Assembly: GCF_014698835.1 (NCBI RefSeq)
Contig: NZ_JACJTU010000001.1
Span: 62,001 to 126,000, forward strand
Length of the DNA stretch: 64,000 bases
Origin: Nostoc paludosum FACHB-159
GTDB taxonomy: Bacteria; Cyanobacteriota; Cyanobacteriia; Cyanobacteriales; Nostocaceae
Reading direction: 5' to 3'
Shown here: one piece after another, positions 1 through 9,457 of the stretch
Layout of the letters: every line of letters begins with the position of its first letter
Numbering within the stretch: the first letter of the stretch is position 1
Program-made: the position numbers and the translations under genes
The notes under the pieces: model-generated
Seen by the model: the letters and a program-made list of their open reading frames with translations, nothing else
What the model was told of the DNA's origin: nothing
Databases searched by the model: none

Positions 1-225
1 GCGAATCAGCATCACTTGGGAAATAATACTGGTAATCAATGCAACTATGGCCAGCCCCGCAAAACCCCAAGCTATAGATGTAATCCGGGAAGCACTACCG
101 CTACTAGCAGCACGGCTAATCAAAGCAATCAAGCCAGCACTACTACCGCCACTTAAGAATCCAGTAACGATCGCGATCGCTACCATACCCCAAGCAGAAC
201 GTAAAAGAAAGTAAATCAAATTCAC
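1..225 (-). CDS. Cyclic-peptide-type ABC exporter, N-terminal part (runs off the window)
   Basis: The minus strand is open from a GTG at 223-225 to the window edge (75 codons). An in-frame TAA lies a few codons upstream of the GTG, so this is the likely start, with an AGG about 9 nt before it. The peptide starts MNLIYFLLRSAWGMVAIAI, followed by a Gly/Ser-rich turn (GFLSGGSSAG) and a second hydrophobic stretch. This matches my memory of the first two membrane helices of SyrD/PvdE-like cyclic peptide exporters in Nostoc, which fuse a membrane domain to an ATPase. The ATPase half lies outside the window, so the substrate and even the family remain an inference from the N-terminus. Confidence 0.65.
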   Translation of the reverse strand, partial: MNLIYFLLRSAWGMVAIAIVTGFLSGGSSAGLIALISRAASSGSASRITSIAWGFAGLAIVALITSIISQVMLIR

Positions 226-252
226 TCTAGTAACCTGTGGAACATTTTAAAA

Positions 253-275
253 CCCCCACTATAGTTTAGTGGGGG
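253..275. terminator. Hairpin CCCCCACT/AGTGGGGG
   Basis: An 8-bp perfect stem with a 7-nt loop (ATAGTTT) lies upstream of the exporter start and downstream of the acireductone-dioxygenase-like gene. There is no clear T-tract. It may end transcription of the minus-strand gene at 481-1035 or act in the exporter leader. Confidence 0.35.
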
Positions 276-423
276 AAATGAACTCAGAATACCTTTCGTC
301 TCTCTGAGTTGGATCTGCTAAATTTGCCAGTTTAACTTCTTAACTTCTAGCTCATAACCACAGTTGGGCATTTTATTTTAGCTTTTTGTGCCTATACTTT
401 CTCACTCTTTTAAAGGTTGGTTG

Positions 424-466
424 CCTCCTGCCTTCTGCCTCCTGCCTTCTGCCTTCTGCCTTCTGA
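424..466. repeat. Short tandem heptamers (CTTCTGC/CTCCTGC type)
   Basis: About six tandem CTGCCTT/CTGCCTC-like heptamers in the spacer. They resemble the STRR (short tandemly repeated repetitive) sequences known from heterocystous cyanobacteria. The same heptamer family recurs near 48207-48243 and 62121-62150. Confidence 0.7.
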
Positions 467-480
467 AAAAATTAATGATT

Positions 481-1035
481 TTAACGCGGTTTATTCAAGG
501 AATCACTCATTTGAGTACCTGTATACTTAGGAACCCATCCTTCTGCATTTGCAAAATAGCGTACTGCTTTGAAATTCAACGATCCATTTGGGCTGCACCA
601 ATGCTCAACACCTGCTTTGATGTAGAGATAGTCTTGTGCCTGAATTAAAAGCTGTACTTGGCTACCATCAGGCCGCACGAAGCCATAGATCATTTCTCCT
701 GCCAACACGTAGAGGGGTTCAGCAGCATTGTGAGTGTGGTAACGGCCGTATGTTGCTATCAACTGGTGAAGATTAGGGGAACCTGGATGGAGATTCAGCA
801 AGTCAGACCAGAGAGCCTCATTTTCTTGCTGGATAAATTCAAAGACGCTGTTATGGAGTTCTAGAATATAAAGTCTTTCAGACTCTGTTAAAACCTCTTG
901 GTCTACCAGATTTGGGAAAAGGAGCGATGTTCCTGGGTCGTAGTGTCTTAGTTGAATACCAAGAGGGGCAAGTTCACGAACTATTTCGCCTAAATCGCTC
1001 TCAATTGTGCCGTCATCAAGTAGGAGGTTAGCCAT
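481..1035 (-). CDS. mtnD: Acireductone dioxygenase-like cupin
   Basis: A 184-residue protein with the cupin metal-binding pattern of acireductone dioxygenases: His100, His102 and Glu106 in YHTHNAAE, and His145 in AGVEHW. Near the C-terminus it has VRYFANAEGWVPKYTG, a close match to the family's RFF..PEGW..xxTG signature. Acireductone dioxygenase uses Fe or Ni to cleave acireductone in the methionine salvage pathway; the cytoplasmic Fe form yields the keto acid precursor of methionine. The length fits the family. No other methionine salvage gene is adjacent, so the pathway role rests on the family only. The ATG at 1033-1035 is the first in frame and has no obvious Shine-Dalgarno. Confidence 0.75.
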   Translation of the reverse strand: MANLLLDDGTIESDLGEIVRELAPLGIQLRHYDPGTSLLFPNLVDQEVLTESERLYILELHNSVFEFIQQENEALWSDLLNLHPGSPNLHQLIATYGRYHTHNAAEPLYVLAGEMIYGFVRPDGSQVQLLIQAQDYLYIKAGVEHWCSPNGSLNFKAVRYFANAEGWVPKYTGTQMSDSLNKPR

Positions 1036-1127
1036 GATAAAAAGACTAATTAACTATTAACAAAAGTATACTCAACTTTTTACTCAAAAACCACTATTGC
1101 CGATTGACAAACCGGGGAATGGCTATG

Positions 1128-1395
1128 GGGAGATCGGGAGGTGGGGAATGTGGGGAGAGAGGGGAGTGTGGGGAGTGTGGGGAGTGTGGGAAGAGAGGGG
1201 AGTGTGGGGAGTGTGGGAAGAGAGGGGAGTGTGGGGAGAGTCGGGAGAGAGGGGAGTGGGGGAAGTGAGGGAAGAAAGAGAATTAATGCTTCCCCATCCT
1301 CCCACACCTCCCACACCTCCCACACCTCCCACACCTCCCACACCTCCCACACCTCCCACACCCCCCACACCTCCCACACCTCCCACACCTCCTGC
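1128..1395. repeat. Composite nonamer repeat with opposed G-rich and C-rich arms (copy 1)
   Basis: The left arm has tandem GGGGAGTGT-type units (about 1128-1275). A short A-rich core follows, then a right arm of tandem CCTCCCACA units (about 1300-1392). The arms are complementary, so a long imperfect hairpin is possible. The array ends in TCCTGCTTGCCCC and GCCCAAT heptamers. Related modules lie at 43341-43545 (inverted) and 48964-49085. Long frames through it on both strands are low-complexity and not credible genes. Confidence 0.85.
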
Positions 1396-1510
1396 TTGCC
1401 CCATGCCCAATGCCCAATGCCCAATTCACAGAATAAATTTATCAATAGAATGATGCTGTTTGGTGCCATTAACATCTAAGCTAGTACGGGTGAACTATCT
1501 TGAGTATAGA

Positions 1511-2956
1511 ATGTCTGACTTAATTCTGTTTTGGCATCGTCGGGATTTACGCATTTGTGATAATACGGGACTGGCTGCGGCACGGCGGCAGAGTCCGAAA
1601 GTGGTGGGTGTGTTTTGCCTCGATCCGCTGATTCTGGAACGAGATGATGTTGCCCCGGTGAGGGTAACTTATATGATTGGCTGTTTGGAGAAATTACAAC
1701 AGCGATATGCTGAAGTTGGCAGCGAGTTGTTAATACTTCATGGCAACCCTGTGCAAAAGATACCAGCTTTAGCTGAGGCGTTATCAGCGAAAGCTGTATT
1801 TTGGAATTGGGATGTAGAACCTTATTCCCAAGAACGCGATCGCACTATTATAAATGCCCTTAAAGAAAAAAGTATTCAGTTTCTTACCCAAAACTGGGAT
1901 CAAATTCTCCATTCTCCAGAAGAAATACGGTCGGGCAGTAATCAACCTTATACGGTTTATACTCCCTTTTGGAAAAATTGGATTAACAAACCTAAGAGTG
2001 AACCAGTAGAAACTCTGCAAAATGCCGAGGGGTTAACGGAAACTGAACGGGAAATTGCAAAACAAGCAGGAGCGATAGCATTACCTTCTGCAAAAGACTT
2101 AGGATTTATTTGGGATGGAGGATTAATTCTTTCACCAGGAGAAGCGGCGGCGCAAGAACGGCTAGAGGAATTTAGCACTAAAGCCATTACTGAATACCAA
2201 GAACAGCGCAATTTTCCCGCAGTTGATGGAACATCGCAACTGAGTGCAGCTTTAAAATTTGGTGTAATTGGCATTCGCACTGTTTGGCAAGCCACAACGC
2301 AAGCACAAGAAAATAGTCGTAGCGAGGAAGCAACAGTCGCTATCCGCACATGGCAACAGGAACTAGCCTGGCGCGAGTTTTATCAACATGCAATGTATAA
2401 CTTTCCGGAATTGGCTGATGGTGCTTTCCGCGATACCTTCAAAAATTTTCCTTGGGAAACTAACGAAGAACATTTCCAAGCTTGGTGCGAAGGTAGAACT
2501 GGCTACCCCATTGTGGATGCAGCAATGCGCCAGTTGAATGAAAGCGGTTGGATGCACAACCGTTGTCGGATGATTGTCGCTAGTTTTCTCACCAAAGATT
2601 TACTAATTAATCCCCAACTGGGAGAAAAATACTTCATGCAGAAACTGATTGACGGTGATTTATCTGCTAATAATGGCGGTTGGCAATGGAGTGCTTCTAG
2701 TGGGATGGACCCAAAACCCGTCCGAATTTTTAACCCAGCCAGTCAAGCGCAAAAATTCGATCCAGATGGGGAATATATTCGCCAATGGGTGAGAGAATTG
2801 CGGTCTGTGGATACAGAATATTTAGTTACTGGTAAAATTCCACCTTTAGAACGCCATGCTGCTGGCTATCCGGAACCAATTGTAGATCATAAAAGACAAC
2901 AACAGCAGTTTAAACAGCGTTATCAACAACAAAAAACCGTCAGTAGTCCTCAGTAA
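1511..2956 (+). CDS. phr: Class I CPD photolyase (deoxyribodipyrimidine photolyase, 8-HDF type)
   Basis: A 481-residue FAD enzyme that splits UV-induced cyclobutane pyrimidine dimers using blue light. The N-terminal Rossmann antenna domain starts [18 protein letters not shown]. The C-terminal FAD domain contains the hallmark strings [50 protein letters not shown] and [17 protein letters not shown]. Overall it looks very close to the Synechococcus (Anacystis) photolyase with the 8-hydroxydeazaflavin antenna; its length of about 484 fits. The frame is open upstream to 1460, but the ATG at 1511 starts exactly at the conserved N-terminus. It stands alone between the repeat array and two unknown genes. 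Confidence 0.95.
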   Translation: MSDLILFWHRRDLRICDNTGLAAARRQSPKVVGVFCLDPLILERDDVAPVRVTYMIGCLEKLQQRYAEVGSELLILHGNPVQKIPALAEALSAKAVFWNWDVEPYSQERDRTIINALKEKSIQFLTQNWDQILHSPEEIRSGSNQPYTVYTPFWKNWINKPKSEPVETLQNAEGLTETEREIAKQAGAIALPSAKDLGFIWDGGLILSPGEAAAQERLEEFSTKAITEYQEQRNFPAVDGTSQLSAALKFGVIGIRTVWQATTQAQENSRSEEATVAIRTWQQELAWREFYQHAMYNFPELADGAFRDTFKNFPWETNEEHFQAWCEGRTGYPIVDAAMRQLNESGWMHNRCRMIVASFLTKDLLINPQLGEKYFMQKLIDGDLSANNGGWQWSASSGMDPKPVRIFNPASQAQKFDPDGEYIRQWVRELRSVDTEYLVTGKIPPLERHAAGYPEPIVDHKRQQQQFKQRYQQQKTVSSPQ

Positions 2957-2966
2957 CTGAAGTTAT

Positions 2967-2990
2967 GAACGCCAAAGCCTTAAGGCGTTC
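2967..2990. terminator. Hairpin GAACGCC/GGCGTTC after phr
   Basis: A 7-bp perfect stem with a 10-nt loop starts 10 nt after the photolyase stop codon. It lacks a T-run, so it is at best a weak terminator or an mRNA 3' stabiliser. Confidence 0.4.
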
Positions 2991-3217
2991 ACAGTAGCCG
3001 CACAAGTACCGATTATGGGCAATTCAGCGGACATTATATTATCGTATAATCCACTGAGAACCTGACTTTACCAAGATTGGAGTCTTCTGTTTTGGATGCT
3101 TGACCGCAAATGCCCTGATACTTTAATTTGCCTTGTTAATAAATTCCGCAAAAACACCGTTACTTAATTTGTCTTTCCGATCAAAACTGAGAGCATCCAG
3201 TTGATTAGGGTTTATTT

Positions 3218-3463
3218 ATGACCAGCCCTGTAACGACGGTTATCCAGGTCAATTTAAAGATGGCTCTGGAGGTAGCTCAAGAATTGGAGCAAGCTCCATA
3301 TACCAAACTCGGTGCTTATTGTTTAGAAATTTTGCGGGAAATAGGATGTCCTGGTACTGAACTCCCAGATAACTTACGGACTCGCGATCAGCAGCTCAAT
3401 TTCATCACTGGCTTTGCGTCTTATGCTTTTGGGGAGGTACAAAATGTCCAAAGCATTAATTGA
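3218..3463 (+). CDS. Small protein of unknown function
   Basis: An 81-residue, mostly helical-looking soluble protein with no signal peptide or membrane segment. AGGG lies about 8 nt upstream of the ATG. I do not recognise a family. It overlaps the next gene by 20 nt, and that gene has its own strong ribosome binding site inside this one. The two are therefore almost certainly co-transcribed and perhaps act together. Such overlapping small-gene pairs can be toxin-antitoxin loci, but no motif here supports that. Confidence 0.6.
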   Translation: MTSPVTTVIQVNLKMALEVAQELEQAPYTKLGAYCLEILREIGCPGTELPDNLRTRDQQLNFITGFASYAFGEVQNVQSIN

Positions 3464-3725
3464 AGATATCTTTAATGATTCAGAAGAGGCACAAGAAATT
3501 ACTTTTCCTGCCACAGATCGAGATTTATTGATTTTAACAGAAAAATTTTTAGGGTTTGAAATTCCCTCAAAGGTTTTCTTGCAAGCTATAGCGATCGCTG
3601 CTTACGATTGTGCATCTGCTTTTCGCTATGTTGATAATTATTTGGCTATGCTCAAGAATAAGAATAAGCGTAAGCATAAAAAATTACTTGTGTTCAAAGC
3701 TGCGACTAATTTTGAAAATAATTGA
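3444..3725 (+). CDS. Small unknown protein, second gene of an overlapping pair
   Basis: 93 residues. The start is set by GGGGAGG at 3431-3437, six bases before the ATG at 3444; an earlier in-frame start exists but has no such site. The N-terminal half is acidic (DIFNDSEEAQE). The C-terminus is strongly basic (KNKNKRKHKK), which could allow nucleic-acid contact, but this is speculation. No family recognised. It overlaps the 81-residue upstream gene, so the pair forms a small operon. Confidence 0.6.
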   Translation: MSKALIEDIFNDSEEAQEITFPATDRDLLILTEKFLGFEIPSKVFLQAIAIAAYDCASAFRYVDNYLAMLKNKNKRKHKKLLVFKAATNFENN

Positions 3726-3918
3726 GTCGTCTTTTCACAAAGTAATACCATTTTGGATTTGAAATTTTTGATTGTGTTCGGGCGTGCATCTTCTAGAAAA
3801 TGAGTTACTCAGTCAGCGGATTTTTGGTAACTCCATCTATTACAATCCTGATTTAAATTTGGTATAACTAAAACCCAATAACGGTTTAGATAAGATAATT
3901 TGCATCACCAATGGTTTA

Positions 3919-3949
3919 TATAGAGACGTTGTATTACAGCGTCTCTATA
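3919..3949. repeat. Hairpin with TATAGAGACG/CGTCTCTATA arms
   Basis: A near-perfect inverted repeat (one G-T pair, tiny loop) sits between the unknown gene pair and the convergent glycosyltransferase. It resembles the GACGCG-type hairpins at 29943-29962 and 49918-49937. A bidirectional terminator role is plausible. Confidence 0.45.
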
Positions 3950-3990
3950 TACATTTGTTTTAATAATTCACAATTCAAAACAATTAGGAA

Positions 3991-5205
3991 TTAGGCAAGA
4001 CAAATTTGTTCATACCTCTTGCCAGCAATATCCCAAGTGAATTCTGCTTCTACTAGTTGTCTGGCATTTTGGGACAGTTGCGATCGCAATTGTGGATTGT
4101 CGAATAATTTACTAATTGCACTGACGTACTCGGTAGGCTGATTGGCTCGTAATGCACGTAATGGTTCGCTAGCACCGTCTACAGCTAATCCTTCTAAACC
4201 GCGATCGCTTCCTACTACTGGTACACCAGCTGCCATTGCTTCTAGGGTCTTATTTTTAATGCCAAATCCAGTCCGCATGGGTACAACGCAGATGGTTGCT
4301 TTGTGTAAATATTCTACCATTGAAGGTACGCGACCAGTAACATTAATTCCTGGTCTTTTACCAAGTGCTAAAACTTCTGGCGCCGGGTGAGAACCGACAA
4401 TATCGAAAGTTGTATCAGGATATTTTTTCTGGATTTCTGGTAATACTTGATTGCTGAAAAAGCAGACAGCATCAACATTCGCTAAATAATCCATTGCACC
4501 AATAAAAATTAAATGATGTCCCCCTGGATCGCTTGTACGATAGGGAAAAGAAACTAAATCTACGCCGTTGGGGATAACTGTAATTTTACTATTGGGGTTA
4601 AATTCTTCTATTTGCAGTTTATCTTCTTCTGTTGTCACAACAATTTCCGAAAATTTAGCACAGTAATTTTGTTCGTAACGGCGCAAAAGTGGCAGATTGA
4701 TTTTGTCTCTAATTGTGTTTTGAGAAATACCAATCGCTAGTTGTTTGCGACAAGTAGCATAAACAGAACTATGAACATTAACTATAGTTTTTAGCTGTTT
4801 TTGAAAATGTGGCTGCACATAAATTTCATTGACGCTATGCTCGCAGGTCATCGCATCACATTTCCCTGCTTCTACCCAGTTATTAATCCAGGTCTGCATC
4901 TCCACTGAATAGTGGTTGAGTACGCTTGGCGGCGTACCGTGTAATAAAAATTTACTAAAACGCTGTATTTTTTTTAACATTTTAGCTGTAGTTGCAGCTT
5001 CTTGCGGGCGATCGAAAACTACCAAATGATCGACACAATCACGTAATCCTGCTAATTCCGCATCAGTAACGCCGCGTTCGCGTTGGGTAACTAAGGTAAC
5101 ATTATGATTTTGAGCTAAGTACTTAAGTAAATAAAATGTCCTGACTTGAGTTCCTCCCCTTGTGGGCGGGTAGGGAAAGGTGCAAGATACCATTAAGATG
5201 TTCAT
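3991..5205 (-). CDS. Family 4-type glycosyltransferase (group 1)
   Basis: A 404-residue GT-B fold enzyme. The N-terminus MNILMVSCTFPYPPTRGGTQ matches the loop of family 4 sugar transferases. The donor half carries VIPNGVDLVSFPY (about residues 212-224), LIFIGAMDY, and a C-terminal GFGIKNKTLEAMAAGVPVV with the nucleotide-sugar-binding Glu. The GIKNK variant resembles transferases linked to exopolysaccharide loci. It probably moves a sugar from an NDP-sugar onto a polysaccharide, lipid or glycoside acceptor in the cytoplasm; the acceptor is unknown. Transcription diverges from the sugar-nucleotide-transferase-like gene at 5476. Confidence 0.85.
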   Translation of the reverse strand: MNILMVSCTFPYPPTRGGTQVRTFYLLKYLAQNHNVTLVTQRERGVTDAELAGLRDCVDHLVVFDRPQEAATTAKMLKKIQRFSKFLLHGTPPSVLNHYSVEMQTWINNWVEAGKCDAMTCEHSVNEIYVQPHFQKQLKTIVNVHSSVYATCRKQLAIGISQNTIRDKINLPLLRRYEQNYCAKFSEIVVTTEEDKLQIEEFNPNSKITVIPNGVDLVSFPYRTSDPGGHHLIFIGAMDYLANVDAVCFFSNQVLPEIQKKYPDTTFDIVGSHPAPEVLALGKRPGINVTGRVPSMVEYLHKATICVVPMRTGFGIKNKTLEAMAAGVPVVGSDRGLEGLAVDGASEPLRALRANQPTEYVSAISKLFDNPQLRSQLSQNARQLVEAEFTWDIAGKRYEQICLA

Positions 5206-5475
5206 ACAAGTAATGCATCAAATGTGATACATACACCATGACTGATTCATGCTTGTATGTCATCATAAGTATCCCTTAATATATGATTTGTAAAATTTTC
5301 ATAAATTAAAGCAAACAAAAAGCTAGTTACTGATTAACAGGCAGTAATAGTAAATTTACTGTATAGTTCAAACTCATCTGTTGTTTTTACAGTCAAGTAT
5401 AAGTCAGTATGTAACTGTCACTGACAAAGTGCTGAGCGAACAAACTAGTCTAAAAGTTAAGTAGGATTTAGTAAA

Positions 5476-6495
5476 ATGAAATCATTTGGTATTTATACGC
5501 TTGCCAATGATACTGTATACGACCAATTAGTTGCTTTGCTAAACAGCATTGAGGTAAATGTTGGAGAAAATATTCCTGTTTGCGTGATTCCCTATAACCA
5601 GCAATTAGACCTGGTTAAACAGGAAATCAAATCTAGAAAAAATGTCACACTTTTTGAAGATTGGGAAGCAATTCACCGCTGGGATAATTTCATTAATGAG
5701 CTTTGGGATGCTCATCCAAGAGCAAATGATTCCAAATTGAATCGTCCCGGATGGTACAAAGGCTTTGTACACCGAAAGTTTGCTTCTTTTAATGGTGATT
5801 TTGAGAGATTTGTGTTTTATGATGCTGATAGTTTAGCCATGAAACCAATAGATGATGTTTTTGAAAAACTCGATAATTACGATTTAATATTTAACGATTG
5901 GGAACATGCTAAACCTAGAGAAAAAACACAATTAAATCTGGAAGTACTGGAAAAAGTAACCCAGCTAACAGAAACCCAATTGCGTGCAAAAATTCATTGT
6001 GATAGTTTTTTTGGTTCTAAGCGGTTGCTTTTTGGTGGCGAAGATTTAGATATAATTAAACAAAAATGGATTGAAGAACGTGAATTTGAATGGATTCGTC
6101 CAGGTTCTTGGTGGTCTAGTTCTGGCATATTCGTTTATATAACTTTATACGGCGATCCCCGAATATTTAACTTTACCCTCAGCCCCAATCCTCAAGATAG
6201 AACAGGTAACTGTGCTAATGCAGACCGATTCGTTAATATTAATAATGTTCTTTATAATCAAGATGGTTTAAAACCAATTCATCGCATTCACTACATGAGC
6301 TATTCTTCTATTGACTTTACCCGATTATGCCAAGGAGAAGATGTGAATATCGATTATAGAGATGAATTTTTATATTATCGATTTCTCAAAGAGCCAGAAC
6401 GAAAACCAAAAGAATTGAAAGCTCCTAGTGTGATGTCACAAATGAATCGGTTTTTGAAAAAATCGCGGAAGAAACTTCAGAGAATGATTTCTTAA
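5476..6495 (+). CDS. Nucleotide-diphospho-sugar transferase-like protein (GT-A-like)
   Basis: 339 residues. The sequence FVFYDADSLAMKPID carries a DxD motif like those that bind the metal and sugar nucleotide in GT-A (GT8/GT2-like) transferases, and GWYKGFVHRKFASF precedes it. It resembles cyanobacterial proteins annotated as the Npun_R2821/Npun_R2822 family, from memory. The C-terminus is basic (KKSRKKLQR). An AGGA lies about 10 nt before the ATG. The divergent family 4 transferase next door suggests a shared glycosylation task, but the product is unknown. Confidence 0.65.
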   Translation: MKSFGIYTLANDTVYDQLVALLNSIEVNVGENIPVCVIPYNQQLDLVKQEIKSRKNVTLFEDWEAIHRWDNFINELWDAHPRANDSKLNRPGWYKGFVHRKFASFNGDFERFVFYDADSLAMKPIDDVFEKLDNYDLIFNDWEHAKPREKTQLNLEVLEKVTQLTETQLRAKIHCDSFFGSKRLLFGGEDLDIIKQKWIEEREFEWIRPGSWWSSSGIFVYITLYGDPRIFNFTLSPNPQDRTGNCANADRFVNINNVLYNQDGLKPIHRIHYMSYSSIDFTRLCQGEDVNIDYRDEFLYYRFLKEPERKPKELKAPSVMSQMNRFLKKSRKKLQRMIS

Positions 6496-6649
6496 GGAAG
6501 AATTCAGAAGATAGCAGGTTAGGTTGAATATAAGCGTTACCCAACAAAACTTTGATCGCGATTTAAGATTAGATTATGATGTTTTTGTAATGGCGATCGC
6601 TTTACTTTAAAGCCTAAATAAGCAAGCGATCGCTCTTAATGATAAAAAC

Positions 6650-8650
6650 TTAACCTAAAACAACGCGATCGCGTCCTTGTCTTTTGGCGCGATCAAGTGC
6701 TTTTTCCGCAGCATTAACTAAATTAGCAGGCTCAGTTTCAACTGCGGGAATAATACTAGCTACGCCTAAACTTACAGTCAAAACAGGAGCAGGCAAACCA
6801 CCAATACTAGGATACTTACACTGAATTGCCAAAGCTTTTATTTCCTCTCGAATATATTCGGCGATGTACATTGCAGCAGCAACATCTATTTTTGCAAGAA
6901 TCACAAATTCTTCACCACCATAACGAGCCACTATTACCTCGCTGTTTTCATCTCTGAAATCTCCTTTAGGGAAAGTTGCAGAAGAATTAGTAGGAGGATT
7001 CGCAATTTTCCTAGAAAATGAGAAACTACTATTACCCAGCAAGCATTTTACGCAGTTACAGATAGTATTAGCGATTTCTTGTAAACACCTATCTCCTGCG
7101 GCAACGCCGTAAGTTTTATTATAAATTTTAAAATAGTCAATATCGCATAAAATTAGTGATATCGGGGTGCGTTGACTAACAGAGTTCTGCCATTCAATTT
7201 GTAGGGAAGTTTGAAAATAGCGGCGATTTACTAATTGAGTTAGTTCATCCAAGCTAGAAAAGACAAATAATTGTTGATTTTCTAGTTGCAAACGTTCAAC
7301 ATGATTATTGTTACAACTTTCATTTATTTTTAAATATTCGCAAAAATATAAACGATATAATTCACATGTGGGAGTACAGCGATCGCCTTCTAAATTAATT
7401 AGCCCCATACCCTGTAATTTATATGCCAATGCTGGTTCTAATTTCACATAATTTTTAGCGTTAATTACTCGATAAAAAGCAGCTGCTAAATCTGGGTCAT
7501 TTTGTAGTGCTAATATATATTGTCTTAAATGCTCGTGATAAATTCCTGACTCTGTAGGTGCTTGTTGCAATAGCTGTTTTAAATTGCCTTGTAATCCTCC
7601 TTTACCTACAAGATGATATAAAGCCAATCGTACCAAGTAAGGATGTCCCCCCAGCATTGCCATTAAATTATCAGCCTCTTTACCATCTGTCCAATCTAAA
7701 CCGTGACGCTGTGCTAAATCTTGCACTTGTTCTTTTGTAAACAAAGGCAACTTAATGGGCAAACCAATATTAAATGGTGATTGAGTCAGTTTTATAGGAA
7801 CAATAATTTCCGTGGAATAAACCAGAACCAAGCGGAGTTTTTGCCAAATTTCAACTGCTTTAGCTTGTTCGTGCCAAGAACGCACTAATGATAACAACTC
7901 TGGGGCAATTTCCTGAGAATCAAACACCCAATCAGCTTCATTCAAAACTAAAACTAGAGGAGTTTCCAACGCAGACAACAAATAATTTTGGAAATAGATA
8001 GAGCAGCTGACTTTGCTACCCATTTCTTCATCCCAATAATCATTAAGTTTTGGTTCTAGCTGTAATTCCCGACTCACATTGGCACAAAACCAACGCAAAA
8101 ATTTCTCCAAATTGGCCAATACTGTTTTGTCTGCTTGCTGAAAATCTAAACTCACGGTGCGGAAGTTTTGCTTTTTAGCGCGTGCAAGCAACCGCAAAAC
8201 TAAAGAGCTTTTCCCCATTTTCTTAGGTGCTTTGATGCAGATGACGCTCCCCGGTTGAGCTATTTCTGCGTAAGCGAGTTCCTCAATTGGCGGGCGACAA
8301 ATGTAGAATCTGGAATTTAGAGATACAGGGCCACTAGGAAATTCCAAGGATATGGCTGTGGCAGCTTGGTTAAATTCCCTAAGTAACTGCTGATGTGCTT
8401 TGCCAAGACGATGATTTTCTAGAGTCTCGCGGAAATTGGATTGGTTTATTGATTCTTTGTAAAAATCACTCAGAATTTGCCATAAATCAGCAGCAACTTT
8501 CCTGACGCGATCCTCAGGATAATTGCTTTCAACTGCTACGTTTGTGTAGGTTTTTCCTTCCCAGGCAGAACGTAATACAATTTCTTGGAGTGTTGTTAAA
8601 CCGGTAGCTTGACTGGCTTTTAATAAGAGTACTACTTCATCTATTGTCAT
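6650..8650 (-). CDS. HTH/AAA-like ATPase with C-terminal GGDEF diguanylate cyclase
   Basis: 666 residues. Residues 1-80 match the helical N-terminal domain found on many cyanobacterial AAA and WD40 signalling proteins (ILSDFYKESI). A P-loop ATPase follows: KAPKKMGKSSLVLRLLARA is the Walker A at about 138-150, and LVLVLNEADWVFDS looks like Walker B. The C-terminus is a GGDEF domain with ARYGGEEFVIL near residue 575, so cyclic-di-GMP synthesis is likely. Two oddities: the RxxD inhibitory site five residues before GGEEF is absent, and a Ser/Asn-rich insert of about 35 residues lies just upstream of the motif. The N-terminal ATPase may gate the cyclase. It is a single gene with long flanking spacers. 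Confidence 0.85.
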   Translation of the reverse strand: MTIDEVVLLLKASQATGLTTLQEIVLRSAWEGKTYTNVAVESNYPEDRVRKVAADLWQILSDFYKESINQSNFRETLENHRLGKAHQQLLREFNQAATAISLEFPSGPVSLNSRFYICRPPIEELAYAEIAQPGSVICIKAPKKMGKSSLVLRLLARAKKQNFRTVSLDFQQADKTVLANLEKFLRWFCANVSRELQLEPKLNDYWDEEMGSKVSCSIYFQNYLLSALETPLVLVLNEADWVFDSQEIAPELLSLVRSWHEQAKAVEIWQKLRLVLVYSTEIIVPIKLTQSPFNIGLPIKLPLFTKEQVQDLAQRHGLDWTDGKEADNLMAMLGGHPYLVRLALYHLVGKGGLQGNLKQLLQQAPTESGIYHEHLRQYILALQNDPDLAAAFYRVINAKNYVKLEPALAYKLQGMGLINLEGDRCTPTCELYRLYFCEYLKINESCNNNHVERLQLENQQLFVFSSLDELTQLVNRRYFQTSLQIEWQNSVSQRTPISLILCDIDYFKIYNKTYGVAAGDRCLQEIANTICNCVKCLLGNSSFSFSRKIANPPTNSSATFPKGDFRDENSEVIVARYGGEEFVILAKIDVAAAMYIAEYIREEIKALAIQCKYPSIGGLPAPVLTVSLGVASIIPAVETEPANLVNAAEKALDRAKRQGRDRVVLG

Positions 8651-9457
8651 TACTGATTGACTCTAATTAAGCATAAAATTGTCTCACAGGATTATTCTTA
8701 GCAAGTGCATGTAGCTTGTTGAGTGTGTGTAAGAGCTAGCTATTTCCAAAAAGATACAAATATATCATTCCTAAATGAGTTGTCAAATTAGTTGTGAAGG
8801 CAGGCAACTTGTACTGAGCGTACCCCTGCGGGGAAGCAAGCTACGCGTAGCGTCTCGTAGAGAAGTCGAAGTATAGGCAACGGGCAATAGGCAAGAGCTT
8901 TTTCACGAATGATTTAAGATTGCTATCAGTCTGGATAATTTTTGGTATACTCAGATTTTTGATGTGATTTAATCATAAAATTTTTTGACAAATTTTTCTT
9001 ATTTTTTCAATTTTATGTGATTTTATCTACTTTTTTGAGACATATTTTAGAATGTAGATGCAGACAAATTAGCTGTTTTTTTCAAAAATAGGTCAGGCGA
9101 TCGTAACAAAGGTGAGATTTGTCCGTTTAGTTTTTGCTAAATTACATCAAAATTAACGATCTGGGCTGATAATCTGAGATCTAAGTTACAGTCTAATCAA
9201 CTCAATTAACGATTTGTTAACAAAACCGTATTGTCCATAACTAGATTGTCAGGGTACTAAGACATCGTAGGGATAAGCACAGCATATCTTCTTCATCGTC
9301 ATAGTGGCTATGCATAATGAGTCTTAATACCCAAAAATAATATACGGTTACGGTTATATATAATATTACTGCATTTCTTACGTACTCAGTACAACTCGAA
9401 AAACCTAAATTCTATCCCTACTCCCCACTCCTTATTCCCTATTTTCAATTAAAATCT
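8651..9457. other. Long AT-rich spacer with a small dispersed repeat
   Basis: No credible gene seen in about 800 bp. Positions 8810-8865 hold a palindrome-rich dispersed repeat (CCCCTGCGGGG, then CTACGCGTAGCG and CTCGTAGAGAAG) of a type scattered through Nostoc genomes. AGGCAAT-like heptamers follow near 8875-8895. The rest (8900-9400) is AT-rich and probably holds promoters for the flanking divergent genes. Confidence 0.6.

Noticed and set aside
1080-1479. Four overlapping open frames on both strands (Gly/Val, Trp/Glu, Pro/Thr rich)
   Set aside because: All are translations of the nonamer repeat; low complexity and no start context.
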